NCBI GenBank assembly: GCA_021648845.1
Contig: JAKJHY010000024.1
Location: forward strand, 24,190-88,189
Source: Mycobacterium sp. MBM
GTDB lineage: Bacteria > Actinomycetota > Actinomycetes > Mycobacteriales > Mycobacteriaceae
Direction: 5' to 3'
DNA: 64,000 nucleotides
In this document: piece by piece, positions 8,698 to 16,573 of the stretch
Position numbering within the stretch: position 1 is the first letter of the stretch
How the letters are laid out: every line of letters begins with the position of its first letter
Position numbers and translations under genes: made by a program
Notes under the pieces: model-generated
Told to the model about the DNA's origin: nothing
The model's input: the letters and a program-made list of their open reading frames with translations, nothing else
Database searches by the model: none

Positions 8698-9158
8698 CGA
8701 GTCGCCGCCGCTTCGAATTCCGTGGTGAGGCGACCGAGCAAGGTGATCAACCGGTCGATGTCCGCGGTGTCCCACTCGGTGACTGTCTCGGCTACCAACT
8801 CGCGCCGTCGGTGGGTCACTACGGCGAGGGCCTTGACGCCGATATCGGTGAGTACGAGCACACTGCGGCGCTGATCATCGGCGGCCGATGATTTCGTGAT
8901 GAGCCCCGCCGCGACCACCGCCGACACCATGCGGCTGGCGGTGGAATGTTCGACGGCCAGGTAATCCGCGACATCGCCGACCGAAGCGCCGCCGCCATCG
9001 TGCTGGTGATGTTCGACCGCGCGCAGTGTTCGCAAGGTCGACACGTTGGTCACCGGGTCGGCGCCGTCGAGAAGCCGCCGCCGCCAGGAGGGGCGTTGCC
9101 GCGCGACGTGGATCCGGGTGAGCAGGTCATCCAGCTGGTCGAAGGGGGTCGGCGGCAC
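8694..9158 (-). CDS. MarR-family transcriptional regulator
   Basis: A 154-residue winged-helix regulator: VSTLRTLRAVEHHQ, then a recognition region SVGDVADYLAVEHSTASRMVSAVVAAGLI, then the wing with SSAADDQRRSVLVLTDIG, which is the DxRxxxLxLT wing signature of MarR. It precedes the MFS gene with a GTGA overlap and is probably its repressor. The start is one of two GTG codons (9158 or 9173). The nearer one lies inside overlapping palindromes and has no Shine-Dalgarno sequence, so a leaderless transcript is possible. Confidence 0.86.
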   Translation of the reverse strand: MPPTPFDQLDDLLTRIHVARQRPSWRRRLLDGADPVTNVSTLRTLRAVEHHQHDGGGASVGDVADYLAVEHSTASRMVSAVVAAGLITKSSAADDQRRSVLVLTDIGVKALAVVTHRRRELVAETVTEWDTADIDRLITLLGRLTTEFEAAATR

Positions 9159-9176
9159 ATATATGTTTAGCACATA
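9157..9176. promoter_or_regulatory. Overlapping palindromes at the marR start, candidate autoregulatory operator
   Basis: Two palindromes overlap here: ACATATATGT (9157-9166, perfect) and TATGT-TTAGC-ACATA (9162-9176, 5-bp arms). The stretch is AT-rich in a GC-rich region and covers the likely marR start codon. MarR proteins usually repress their own operon by binding such 15-20 bp palindromes at the promoter. A site this close to the start codon fits autorepression of a leaderless or near-leaderless marR-MFS operon. Confidence 0.5.
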
Positions 9177-9352
9177 CAAATTTTGCCGGTGAGTGCTCGC
9201 CGGCCCCCGGCATTCCTGCCTTGCCCGAAGCAGATTGCAGACGCCGGTCAGCATGCCCAGCCGGCGCAGGTTCTTCCCGCCGTCCCCAGTCCGGCCTCCC
9301 AGATCCGGCTCACGGTCAGCAGCCCGAAGTCGGACTGAACGGCGGCGGCTCG

Positions 9353-9388
9353 GAAGCAGGGAGAGGGTGCCCGCGCCCCGCCTGCTTC
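9353..9388 (+). other. Possible leader hairpin upstream of moxR
   Basis: The arms GAAGCAGG (9353-9360) and CCTGCTTC (9381-9388) are perfect complements with a 20-base GC-rich loop. The element lies 55 bases before the moxR start in the largest intergenic gap of the window (9159-9443). It may be a 5' leader hairpin or chance in GC-rich DNA. Otherwise I see no promoter elements in this gap. Confidence 0.25.
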
Positions 9389-9443
9389 GCTTCAGGAAAA
9401 TGCGGGTATCCCGGTGCGGCAGTAGACCGAATCGGAAGGACCC

Positions 9444-10445
9444 ATGACAGCACCGCGCCTGCAGACCGATCAGGCCACCGATGCCCACATCAACGACATT
9501 GTCGGCGCGGTGGCGACCGCGTACTCGGCGAAGGTGGTGGGGCAGGTCCACCTGCGGGAATCCATGCTGCTCGTCCTGCTCGCCGGCGGACATCTGCTCA
9601 TCGAGAGCGTTCCTGGACTGGCCAAGACGACAGCCGCCCGGGTCGTGGCCGAGGCCATCGACGGCAGCTTCCGGCGCATCCAATGCACGCCGGACCTGCT
9701 GCCCAGCGACATCATCGGGACACAGATCTACGAAGCGGCCAGCAACACCTTTGCCACCCAACTCGGTCCCGTGCACGCCAACATCGTGCTGCTCGACGAA
9801 ATCAACCGCTCCAGCGCCAAGACCCAGAGCGCGATGCTCGAAGCGATGGAGGAACGACAGACGACGATCGCCGGCGTCGAATACCCGATCCCCGAACCGT
9901 TTCTGGTCATCGCGACCCAGAACCCAGTCGATCAGGAGGGCACCTACCCCCTCTCTGAAGCGCAGACCGACCGCTTCATGCTCAAGGACGTCGTGGGCTA
10001 CCCCACGGTCGAGGAGGAACTGGCGATCATCGACCGGATGGATGCGGGACTCTATGACCGCGAGCACCAGGCCGATGCGGTGGTCCGCGCCGGGGACGTG
10101 CGCCGTGCCCAGGCGCTCGTGCGCGAGGTGCACATGGACCGGACCCTGGTCGAGTACGCCAGCCGACTGGTGGCCGTGACCCGCGACCCCGAACGGCACC
10201 TGCCCGCGAACCTCGCACGGCTCATCGAATACGGGGCGAGCCCACGCGCGACCATTGCATTCTGCCGCACCGCAAGGGCTTTGGCGGTACTGCGAGGACG
10301 CAACCACGTCCTGCCCGACGATATCGCGCGGCTCGCCCACCGGGTCCTGCGGCACCGTCTGGTCCTCGGCTTCGAGGCGGCCAGCGCGCGGATCACCCCC
10401 GATGTCGTGATCGACGCAGTCCTCCAGACAGTTCCGGTGCCGTGA
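9444..10445 (+). CDS. MoxR-family AAA+ ATPase
   Basis: A 333-residue MoxR ATPase. The Walker A variant SVPGLAKTT (about residues 55-63) and Walker B IVLLDEINR (114-122) are intact, followed by the typical AMEERQTT, PFLVIATQNPVDQEGTYPLSEAQTDRF sensor-1 region and a C-terminal helical lid. MoxR proteins work as chaperones that insert metals or assemble complexes together with VWA-domain partners. GGAAGG precedes the ATG. It is the first gene of a six-gene operon with DUF58 and VWA-like genes directly downstream, the classic MoxR context. The client complex is unknown. Confidence 0.93.
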   Translation: MTAPRLQTDQATDAHINDIVGAVATAYSAKVVGQVHLRESMLLVLLAGGHLLIESVPGLAKTTAARVVAEAIDGSFRRIQCTPDLLPSDIIGTQIYEAASNTFATQLGPVHANIVLLDEINRSSAKTQSAMLEAMEERQTTIAGVEYPIPEPFLVIATQNPVDQEGTYPLSEAQTDRFMLKDVVGYPTVEEELAIIDRMDAGLYDREHQADAVVRAGDVRRAQALVREVHMDRTLVEYASRLVAVTRDPERHLPANLARLIEYGASPRATIAFCRTARALAVLRGRNHVLPDDIARLAHRVLRHRLVLGFEAASARITPDVVIDAVLQTVPVP

Positions 10446-10452
10446 GATCGGT

Positions 10453-11322
10453 ATGGGCAAATATCTGGACGCCGCGAGAGCGTACATATCCCGGGACGCT
10501 GCGGGCCTGCTGGCCGGCGGCCGCTATGCACTGGTGCACACCCGCAGCATGGAATTCGACGAGTTACGTCCCTACGTGCCGGGCGACGATGTTCGGGATA
10601 TCGACTGGAAGGCGTCCGCCCGATCCGGGCACACGCTGATCAAGCAGTTCGTCTCCGAAAAGCACCACAAGATCCTGATCGTCGCGGACACCGGACGAAA
10701 CGCTACCGCCCTCGCCCCCTCCGGTGAAACGAAAAGCGAAGTCGCCGCTCATATCATCGGCGCGATCGGACTCATCACGCTGCCCCGATCCGATGAGATC
10801 GGCATGGTCGCCGGTGACCAACGCGGCAGTGTCGACATCAGGCTGCGCCGCGGCGAGACCCACATCGAGCGCATTCTGCATCGCTATGCCCAGCAGACGG
10901 GCGCCGACCCCGGCGTCAGCGATATCGTGACGCAGCTGCAATGGGTGGCCCGCCACTACCGGCACCCGATGCTCGTCGTGATCGTCTCGGATGAGCCGGA
11001 GATCAACGGGCGCCTGCGCAAAGTGGTGACGCCCTTGACCGCACGCCACGACGTGCTGTGGGCCATGGTCACCGACATGCCCGCGATCGGCGCGGACCCC
11101 GCCGGACTCGGCTATGACGTGAGCGACGGCAGGATACTGCTGGGTCCGGACATCCTCGGCGAGCAGGTCCTCGCGGCCTATCGCCGCTCCGAAGAACAGC
11201 GCCGGCGGGCGATGTCGGATTATCTTACTGCGCAGCGCATCCCGCACGCACGAATCGGGGCCAGCAGCGCCATCATGCCCGCGCTGGCGGCGATGACGAA
11301 AGTGTATGCGCGTGCCGGATGA
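10453..11322 (+). CDS. DUF58-domain protein
   Basis: A 289-residue protein with the DUF58 signature RPYVPGDDVRDIDW (residues 39-52) near the N-terminus and a following VWA-like alpha/beta fold (KILIVADTGRN). DUF58 proteins are the usual partner encoded next to MoxR ATPases. Some have N-terminal membrane segments; this one has none and should be cytoplasmic. It starts seven bases after moxR and overlaps the next gene by 17 bases, so it is expressed in the same operon. The exact role is not established for the family. Confidence 0.9.
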   Translation: MGKYLDAARAYISRDAAGLLAGGRYALVHTRSMEFDELRPYVPGDDVRDIDWKASARSGHTLIKQFVSEKHHKILIVADTGRNATALAPSGETKSEVAAHIIGAIGLITLPRSDEIGMVAGDQRGSVDIRLRRGETHIERILHRYAQQTGADPGVSDIVTQLQWVARHYRHPMLVVIVSDEPEINGRLRKVVTPLTARHDVLWAMVTDMPAIGADPAGLGYDVSDGRILLGPDILGEQVLAAYRRSEEQRRRAMSDYLTAQRIPHARIGASSAIMPALAAMTKVYARAG

Positions 11323-11794
11323 CCTGCTGGGCGACCTCATCGGGCCGATGCCGTACTCCTCGATGTGGCTGTGGATTGCGGCGGCACTCGTCGTCGCGAC
11401 CGCGTGCTGGTATGCCGGGGTGTTCTGGTTCACCGCTGCCGGACGCACACCCGGTCAGCCCGCGGTGATCGGGGCGGCTCGCGTCGCACTGCAGCGACGA
11501 CGCGCGCTCGGAGCCATCCAGACCATCCGGCGCCGCCACCGCGCCGGCGAGTTGACCGCGCCCGAGGCCGCTGCCGCACTCGGCGGGCATGTCCGTCGCT
11601 TCCTGCACCACGTCACCGGGGTGCGCGCAGAATATGTTCAGGTGCCCCATATTCCGACGATCGCCGGGGGCGTGCTCGCGCCGGCGGCAACGGTACTCGC
11701 CGAGGTCGAAGATGCGCAGTTCAACTCCCGTTCCGGCGTCGACATACAGACTGTGAGCGACGCCGCCGAGGATCTGGTGCGCGGATGGACCTGA
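11306..11794 (+). CDS. Membrane protein of the moxR operon (DUF4381-like position)
   Basis: A 162-residue protein with one clear membrane segment (residues 20-44, WLWIAAALVVATACWYAGVF) and a cytoplasmic, arginine-rich helical remainder. In MoxR/BatA-type operons this position is taken by a small single-span protein of DUF4381 type, and the length and topology match. The start at 11306 overlaps the DUF58 gene by 17 bases. A GTG six bases later is an alternative. The end overlaps the next gene, so translation is coupled. Family assignment is by context and topology only. Confidence 0.72.
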   Translation: MRVPDDLLGDLIGPMPYSSMWLWIAAALVVATACWYAGVFWFTAAGRTPGQPAVIGAARVALQRRRALGAIQTIRRRHRAGELTAPEAAAALGGHVRRFLHHVTGVRAEYVQVPHIPTIAGGVLAPAATVLAEVEDAQFNSRSGVDIQTVSDAAEDLVRGWT

Positions 11795-12702
11795 TGTGGT
11801 GGGGTGTCCCGATCGCCGGCTGCCTCCTGCTGGCGGCGTGCATCGCGGCCGCGTTGCTCTCGCCGCGCCGGGACCGTGCAGACCTGTTGCGGCCGTTGGC
11901 CAACACCGGCCGGTTGACCGGACTCCCGGAGTACGCGCGCGCCGCCCGCCGGCACACCATCGAAGCCGTCACGGTGGTGGCCCTACTACTGCTGGCCTTC
12001 GTCGCGGCCGTGCTGGCGGTGGCGCGCCCGACCGGGCTGCCCGCACCGACCCGGGCGGCCGCCGCCGAGCAGCCGGAGGACATCATGGTCTGCGCGGGCG
12101 CCCCATCCGGGGACCCGGCCGTCAATGCCACCTTGCGATACTTCGCCTCGGCGGCACGCGAATTCGGCACCGAGAGGATCGGTCTGACCTCGCCCGACCG
12201 CCGGCTCATACCGATCACGCGGGACTATCAGTATGCGGCCGGCCGCTTCGCCAGCTACGCGCAACCGCAACGGCTGGTGTCGTCGGTGACCTACACCGAC
12301 TACGCCGCCACCGTCGAAGACCTCCTCGCGGTCTGTCTGACCGGGTTCCCCGGCTTCGACAGCGCAGCGCCGGTGCGGCGTTCGATGATCTACGTCGGAC
12401 CGGCCGCGTTGGGCAGCGGTCGCCCATTGTTCACCGCGCAGCAGGTCCGCGATATGGCGAACGCAGCAGGGGTGCAGGTCAACGTCATCGCCGAGAGCAC
12501 CGGACTGCCCGCCGAACTCGCACGCCAGACCGGCGGTCGTATCGCCGCCGACCCCGGCGAGATCCGCCGCCACCCCCCGGCGGCGCAAGCAAGCGCCGGC
12601 GGTGCCTCGGTGCCCTCTGCGGAGACACCGGAGCTTTTGCTGATCGTGGCGCTGGCGGCGGTGGTCACGATGCTTGCCTGGCCGTGGCTGGTACGCCGAT
12701 GA
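11785..12702 (+). CDS. Membrane protein with degenerate VWA-like domain (moxR operon)
   Basis: A 305-residue protein: two N-terminal membrane segments (about residues 5-22 and 59-80), a periplasmic or cytoplasmic domain of about 190 residues, and a C-terminal membrane segment (LLLIVALAAVVTMLAWPWLV). The layout matches BatA/BatB-type VWA proteins. Where a VWA domain would carry the metal site DxSxS, the strand reads DIMVCAGAPSGDP, so the metal site appears lost. It overlaps its neighbours on both sides (TGATG and ATGA junctions). A start at 11794 is equally possible. The VWA relationship is an inference from position and fold pattern. Confidence 0.7.
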   Translation: MDLMWWGVPIAGCLLLAACIAAALLSPRRDRADLLRPLANTGRLTGLPEYARAARRHTIEAVTVVALLLLAFVAAVLAVARPTGLPAPTRAAAAEQPEDIMVCAGAPSGDPAVNATLRYFASAAREFGTERIGLTSPDRRLIPITRDYQYAAGRFASYAQPQRLVSSVTYTDYAATVEDLLAVCLTGFPGFDSAAPVRRSMIYVGPAALGSGRPLFTAQQVRDMANAAGVQVNVIAESTGLPAELARQTGGRIAADPGEIRRHPPAAQASAGGASVPSAETPELLLIVALAAVVTMLAWPWLVRR

Positions 12703-13487
12703 CGCTCCGCAGGTCCGGGCTGGTGCTCGCCGCCGTGCTGCTGCTCATCGCGGTCCTGCGGCCGACGATCGGTGGCAATGAACCGTCGGTCACCAGGATC
12801 GCCGGTGAGCTGGAACCCAGCGTATTCCTGATCGTGGATCGTTCCGCGGCGATGGCACCCCACTTGGCGGTGGCGCGCGACGATATGGCCACGGTGATCG
12901 ACCGGTATCCCGACGCCCGGTTCTCGGTGATCAGCTTCGATGCCCGCCCCGCGCTGGACTGGCCGCTGTCGGCGGACTCCTGGAGCCTGCGCGCGCTGAT
13001 CGCGGCGCTGTCGGCGTATCCGGCGAACGCCGAGGTCATGACCAATGCCGGCGCCGCCAGCACGGTATTGCGCTACCAGCTGATCGGCGCCGTGCAGCGA
13101 TACCCGAAGGCGCCCAACCTGGTGTTCTACTTCGGCGCGGGTGCGCCGGATTCCGCAGCGCCACAACGCGAATTCCAGGTTCCGGCCGGCGCGGTGGACG
13201 GTGGCGCGGTGTTCGGCTACGGCGCCGGCGGCACGCCGGGGCTGCAAGCGGTGGCCGACCAGCTCGGGGTGACCTACCGGCCACGTGCCGACATCGCATC
13301 GGTGGACCAGGCCGTCCCCGACGCGGGGGAGGCCGGTCAGCGTGTGGAAAACGGCGGGCCGGCACAGGGATTCGAGTTGTACTGGGTGCTGGGCGGGGTG
13401 GCTGCGGTGCTGGTGCTGATCGAGTTCTACCACGCGCTGCGGCACCTGCGACGCACCCGACTGGACCGGGTGGCGATGCGCCGATGA
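12699..13487 (+). CDS. VWA-like membrane protein (BatA/BatB-like)
   Basis: A 262-residue protein with an N-terminal membrane segment (RSGLVLAAVLLLIAVL) and a C-terminal one (YWVLGGVAAVLVLIEFY) flanking a VWA-like domain. The first strand reads VFLIVDRSAAM, a partial metal-ion site (DxS kept, last Ser replaced). The later RYPDARFSVISFDARPALDWPL is typical of VWA domains. In MoxR systems the VWA protein is the effector that engages the client. It is coupled to both neighbours by ATGA overlaps. Confidence 0.82.
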   Translation: MTLRRSGLVLAAVLLLIAVLRPTIGGNEPSVTRIAGELEPSVFLIVDRSAAMAPHLAVARDDMATVIDRYPDARFSVISFDARPALDWPLSADSWSLRALIAALSAYPANAEVMTNAGAASTVLRYQLIGAVQRYPKAPNLVFYFGAGAPDSAAPQREFQVPAGAVDGGAVFGYGAGGTPGLQAVADQLGVTYRPRADIASVDQAVPDAGEAGQRVENGGPAQGFELYWVLGGVAAVLVLIEFYHALRHLRRTRLDRVAMRR

Positions 13488-14125
13488 ATTTGAGGCGGCG
13501 GCTGCTGATCTACTCCGCACCGGTGGTCGTGCTGGTGCTCATCGTGGTGGCCAAGATGGTGTCGGTGGTGGTGACCGGGCACGCCGCGGTGCAGCACTTC
13601 GCGACGGCCGACATCGCTGCGCTGTCCGGCGACGTCGATACGCTACGGGTCCTCAACGTCATCGAACCGGCACGGGCCGATTTCGCTGCCGGGACCCTCG
13701 CGGTGCTGCGGAACCGGCTCGATGAGGCGGATCGTGAATTCGCGTCTGCACTGGAACGCACCGACTCGGACGAATCGTGTTCGGTACGGACCAACCTTGC
13801 GCTGGTGCGGGAGTCTCGGGGCGACGCCGCCGCAGCACGGTTCGAGGCGCCCGCAGCGGTCGATCACTACCGGGCCGCCACCGATGTCATCGCTGGTGCC
13901 CCGGCGGGGTGTTTCGACGCCGATTCCGTCGCCCGCATCGAGGCCAAGATCGCCGTCGTGACGGCGCCTCCACCCCCGCCGCCACCCGCACCGCCGGTTC
14001 CGGATTCGGCTGCTCCGGTGCCGGGTAGCGCACCGGACGCGGCGCGGGAGCGACGCCTCAACCCCGGTCAGGGCGACCCCCTGGACAAACTGCAACAGAT
14101 TCTGCGGGACGCCAGCCCCCCGTAA
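13484..14125 (+). CDS. Membrane-anchored TPR-like protein with proline-rich tail (moxR operon)
   Basis: A 213-residue protein with one N-terminal membrane segment (residues 8-30), an alpha-helical region resembling tetratricopeptide repeats (RNRLDEADREFASALER ... RTNLALVRESRGD), and a tail containing a run of prolines followed by an Ala/Pro linker and a basic, charged end. This resembles the BatC/BatE TPR component of MoxR operons. It is the last gene of the operon, with an ATGA start overlap and a stop 34 bases before an independent SDR gene. The proline run is probably a flexible spacer or protein-binding segment. Confidence 0.72.
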   Translation: MNLRRRLLIYSAPVVVLVLIVVAKMVSVVVTGHAAVQHFATADIAALSGDVDTLRVLNVIEPARADFAAGTLAVLRNRLDEADREFASALERTDSDESCSVRTNLALVRESRGDAAAARFEAPAAVDHYRAATDVIAGAPAGCFDADSVARIEAKIAVVTAPPPPPPPAPPVPDSAAPVPGSAPDAARERRLNPGQGDPLDKLQQILRDASPP

Positions 14126-14159
14126 GGATTGATAGCCAGTCTTCGTATAGCGTCGACGC

Positions 14160-14996
14160 ATGAGCAGCGTGACGGTAATCACAGGTGGTGCTGGTGGGAT
14201 GGGTGTGGAGACGGCCAAGATCATCGGCCGAGACCACACGGTGGTGCTGTGCGATGTCCGCCAGGACCGCCTCGACCGGGCGTCTTCGACACTCGGGGAG
14301 CTCGGTATCAGTGCGTCCGCGGTGAACTGTGATGTCACCGATCGCGCGGCCGTCGACAACTTGTTCGGTGCCGCGCGTGGACTCGGCACCGTGACTGCGG
14401 TCGTGCATACCGCCGGAGTGAGCCCGGCCATGGGTGATGCCGAGTACGTGATGCGGACGAACACGATCGGGACGGTCAATGTCAACGAGGCGTTCTACGC
14501 GACGGTGGGCGCCGGTGCCGCGATCGTCAACGTCGCCTCGATGGCCGCCCACATCCTGCCCGAGGAACTGGTCCCCGTCGCCGCGTTCCCGTTGGCGCTC
14601 ACCGATCCCGCAGCGTTCCTGGCCGCCACACTGGCCGGTTGCGATATCGCCGGCGAGCAGCAACGCTCGGGTATCGCCTATGGAATCAGCAAGCACTTCG
14701 TCAAGTGGTACAGCAGCGCACAGGCTGAACGCTTCAACGGCCGAGGGCTGCGGATCGTTTCGGTGTCCCCGGGCTCGGTCGACACCGAGATGGGCCGGCT
14801 CGAAGAGGCCGGCGGCGCCGGCGCGCTTGTCGCGGATGCGGCCGTACCGCGGTGGGGCAGGCCCGAGGAGATGGCCGAGTTGTTCGCCTTCTGCGTCAGT
14901 GACAAGGCCGGGTACCTCACCGGCACCGACATCCTCAACGACGGCGGTGTGGTCGCGTCCATCCGGGAACGGGCCAGGACCGCTTCGAAGCCTTAG
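14160..14996 (+). CDS. Short-chain dehydrogenase/reductase
   Basis: A 278-residue classical-type SDR: NAD(P) motif TGGAGGMG at residues 8-15, the DVTD acidic site, catalytic serine in VNVASMAAH, and the catalytic YGISK (Tyr and Lys) followed by a C-terminal VSPGSVDTEMG segment. The insertion between the catalytic Ser and Tyr is longer than usual. Substrate unknown. A TATAG hexamer ends about eight bases before the ATG and there is no ribosome site, so transcription may be leaderless (inference). It is not part of the moxR operon by overlap, but lies 34 bases after it. Confidence 0.88.
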   Translation: MSSVTVITGGAGGMGVETAKIIGRDHTVVLCDVRQDRLDRASSTLGELGISASAVNCDVTDRAAVDNLFGAARGLGTVTAVVHTAGVSPAMGDAEYVMRTNTIGTVNVNEAFYATVGAGAAIVNVASMAAHILPEELVPVAAFPLALTDPAAFLAATLAGCDIAGEQQRSGIAYGISKHFVKWYSSAQAERFNGRGLRIVSVSPGSVDTEMGRLEEAGGAGALVADAAVPRWGRPEEMAELFAFCVSDKAGYLTGTDILNDGGVVASIRERARTASKP

Positions 14997-15078
14997 CCCA
15001 GCACGTACTTGTGCACCAGGACTGCTCGGGTTTCGACCCGGCCCCGCCCGGGCACACGATGTAGCGGAGGTGATGGCG

Positions 15079-15336
15079 ATGCCCAATTCGTCGATCAAGA
15101 ACGAGAAGATGTACCAAGACCTGCGTGACGAGGGCGCGTCCAAGGAAAAGGCGGCGCGCATATCCAACGCGGCCGCAGCACGTGGAAAGTCCGCGGTCGG
15201 GCGCAAGGGCGGCGAGTCGGGGTCATACGAGGATTGGACGGTCTCGGACCTCAAGAAGCGGGCGAAGGAACTCGGGATCACGGGATACTCCGACTTGACC
15301 AAGGACAAGCTGATCAGCACGCTGCGCAACCACTGA
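15079..15336 (+). CDS. Small DUF7218/Rho_N (SAP-like) protein
   Basis: An 85-residue conserved mycobacterial protein. The N-terminal half (MPNSSIKNEKMYQDLRDEG, then KEKAARISNAAAARG) is a lysine/arginine-rich helical motif. The C-terminal half (YEDWTVSDLKKRAKELGI ... DLTKDKLISTLRN) is a Rho N-terminal/SAP-like helix-extended-helix that in other proteins binds nucleic acid. GGAGG at 15066-15070 is eight bases from the ATG at 15079 and only two from an upstream ATG at 15073, so 15079 is the better start. A nucleic-acid-binding role is plausible but unproven. Confidence 0.8.
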   Translation: MPNSSIKNEKMYQDLRDEGASKEKAARISNAAAARGKSAVGRKGGESGSYEDWTVSDLKKRAKELGITGYSDLTKDKLISTLRNH

Positions 15337-15376
15337 TGCCGGTTGCTGCCGTGAGGTAGCCGGGTACACCTGGTAC

Positions 15377-16102
15377 ATGCGCATCGCGACCTTCAACATC
15401 CTGCACGGCCGCACCGTCGGCGACGGTGTGCACCCGGAACGCTTGGCGGACTGCGTGCGTGAACTCGATCCAGATGTACTGGCGCTGCAAGAGGTGGACC
15501 TCGAACAACAGCGATCGGGCCGTGCCGACTTGACCGCTGTCGCTGCCGAGGCGATGGGTGCTGTCTCGCACCGGTTCGTCGCGGCGGTCACCGGCACTCC
15601 CGGTGCGACATGGATGGCCGCCACCGGCGAGGAGCAGCCGGGAACGGCCGCCTATGGGATCGCGCTGCTTTCGCGTTATCCGGCCATCAGCTGGCAGGTT
15701 CTGCGGCTGCCACCACGGGCCATCATCATCGACAAGGAGCCGAGGGCGGCCGTGATCGCCCAGCTGAAGACCCCGCTGGGAGAGATGTCGGTTGCCAATA
15801 CGCATTTGTCGTTTGTGCCCAGCCGCAACCGGCGACAACTGCGGCGGGTCATGCGCGCCCTCAACGACGCACCCGGCCCGCACATCCTGGCCGGCGACCT
15901 CAACCTGACGCCGTCAGCGGCCGCTCGGTGGACGAAGATGCGCGCGCTGGCCAGTGGCCCGACCTTTCCCGCGAGCGAGCCGACCCGCCAGATCGACCAC
16001 ATCCTCACCGACGACCCGGAGTTGCGGGTACGGCACTATGCGGTCCCTATCGCATCCCTGTCGGATCATCGCCCGCTCGTCGTCGATCTCGAGCGCGCCT
16101 AG
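15377..16102 (+). CDS. Endonuclease/exonuclease/phosphatase-family metal-dependent hydrolase
   Basis: A 241-residue EEP-fold protein. It shows the family motifs in order: TFNILHG (N-terminal Asn), LALQEVD (catalytic Glu), VANTHLSF, LAGDLNL (catalytic Asp/Asn) and the C-terminal SDHRPLVVDLE (Asp-His pair). The set is complete, so it should be an active magnesium-dependent phosphodiesterase. Possible substrates include nucleic acid, phospholipid or a phosphorylated small molecule. No signal peptide is seen, so it is cytoplasmic. The stop overlaps the convergent small acidic gene by four bases. Confidence 0.9.
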   Translation: MRIATFNILHGRTVGDGVHPERLADCVRELDPDVLALQEVDLEQQRSGRADLTAVAAEAMGAVSHRFVAAVTGTPGATWMAATGEEQPGTAAYGIALLSRYPAISWQVLRLPPRAIIIDKEPRAAVIAQLKTPLGEMSVANTHLSFVPSRNRRQLRRVMRALNDAPGPHILAGDLNLTPSAAARWTKMRALASGPTFPASEPTRQIDHILTDDPELRVRHYAVPIASLSDHRPLVVDLERA

Positions 16103-16269
16103 TTGCCCTGCTGTCGAGCCTCAGCGCCGGTCTGCCCGGCATCGAAGTCGTCATCGGAACCTGTGCGGCCGACATACGATCCGCCGTCCTCGGTGTCCGC
16201 GCGGGACGCGGCGACATGGGGATCGTCTTCGACGGCGGATTCGCTCTTGTCCGGTTCGGGACCGCTCAT
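16099..16269 (-). CDS. Small acidic, disordered protein of unknown function
   Basis: A 56-residue protein, rich in Asp, Glu, Ser and Gly and without hydrophobic core, so probably disordered. It begins MSGPEPDKSES and ends AEARQQGN. The start at 16269 is fixed by GGAGG seven bases upstream; the frame is open further but without a ribosome site. Short acidic proteins of this kind are common beside mycobacterial genes and have no assigned function. It converges on the EEP gene with a four-base overlap and is divergent from the 62-residue protein. Confidence 0.6.
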   Translation of the reverse strand: MSGPEPDKSESAVEDDPHVAASRADTEDGGSYVGRTGSDDDFDAGQTGAEARQQGN

Positions 16270-16364
16270 CGGTGAACCTCCTTGTCGCGGTCTCGGCCGA
16301 GTACCCGAAACGCAGTGCGCCAAAACGAGGATTAGACACCGGAGAAACGGGAAACGCTGGGGGC

Positions 16365-16553
16365 ATGGCAACTTACCGAGTTATCAATCCGCACGGCGAT
16401 GTCGTCGACACCAAAGACATTGCGAGCGCCGAAGATGCGCATGCCTGGTTCGTCGACTCCAAGGCCGACAACTCCGAACTCGGCTGGCGCATGGAGGTGC
16501 AGTCCGGCAACGGCTGGGCTTTCTTCGACGACAGCGAGGGTTCGCCCGACTAG
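16365..16553 (+). CDS. Small conserved mycobacterial protein of unknown function
   Basis: A 62-residue protein starting MATYRVINPHGDVVDTKD and ending WAFFDDSEGSPD. The pattern of short strands with a central helix (SAEDAHAWFVDSKAD) and WRMEVQ suggests a small compact alpha/beta fold. I recall closely similar stand-alone proteins in mycobacterial genomes, all uncharacterised. A GGGGG run just before the ATG at 16365 can act as ribosome site. It is followed 20 bases later by the zinc alcohol dehydrogenase and may be cotranscribed with it. Confidence 0.7.
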   Translation: MATYRVINPHGDVVDTKDIASAEDAHAWFVDSKADNSELGWRMEVQSGNGWAFFDDSEGSPD

Positions 16554-16573
16554 CGGGAGGGTATTGCGCAGCA

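Noticed and set aside
8694..10487. Open minus-strand frame of 597 codons ending in the MarR protein
   Set aside because: Only the last 154 codons show MarR sequence. The upstream part is antisense to moxR and the 9159-9443 gap.
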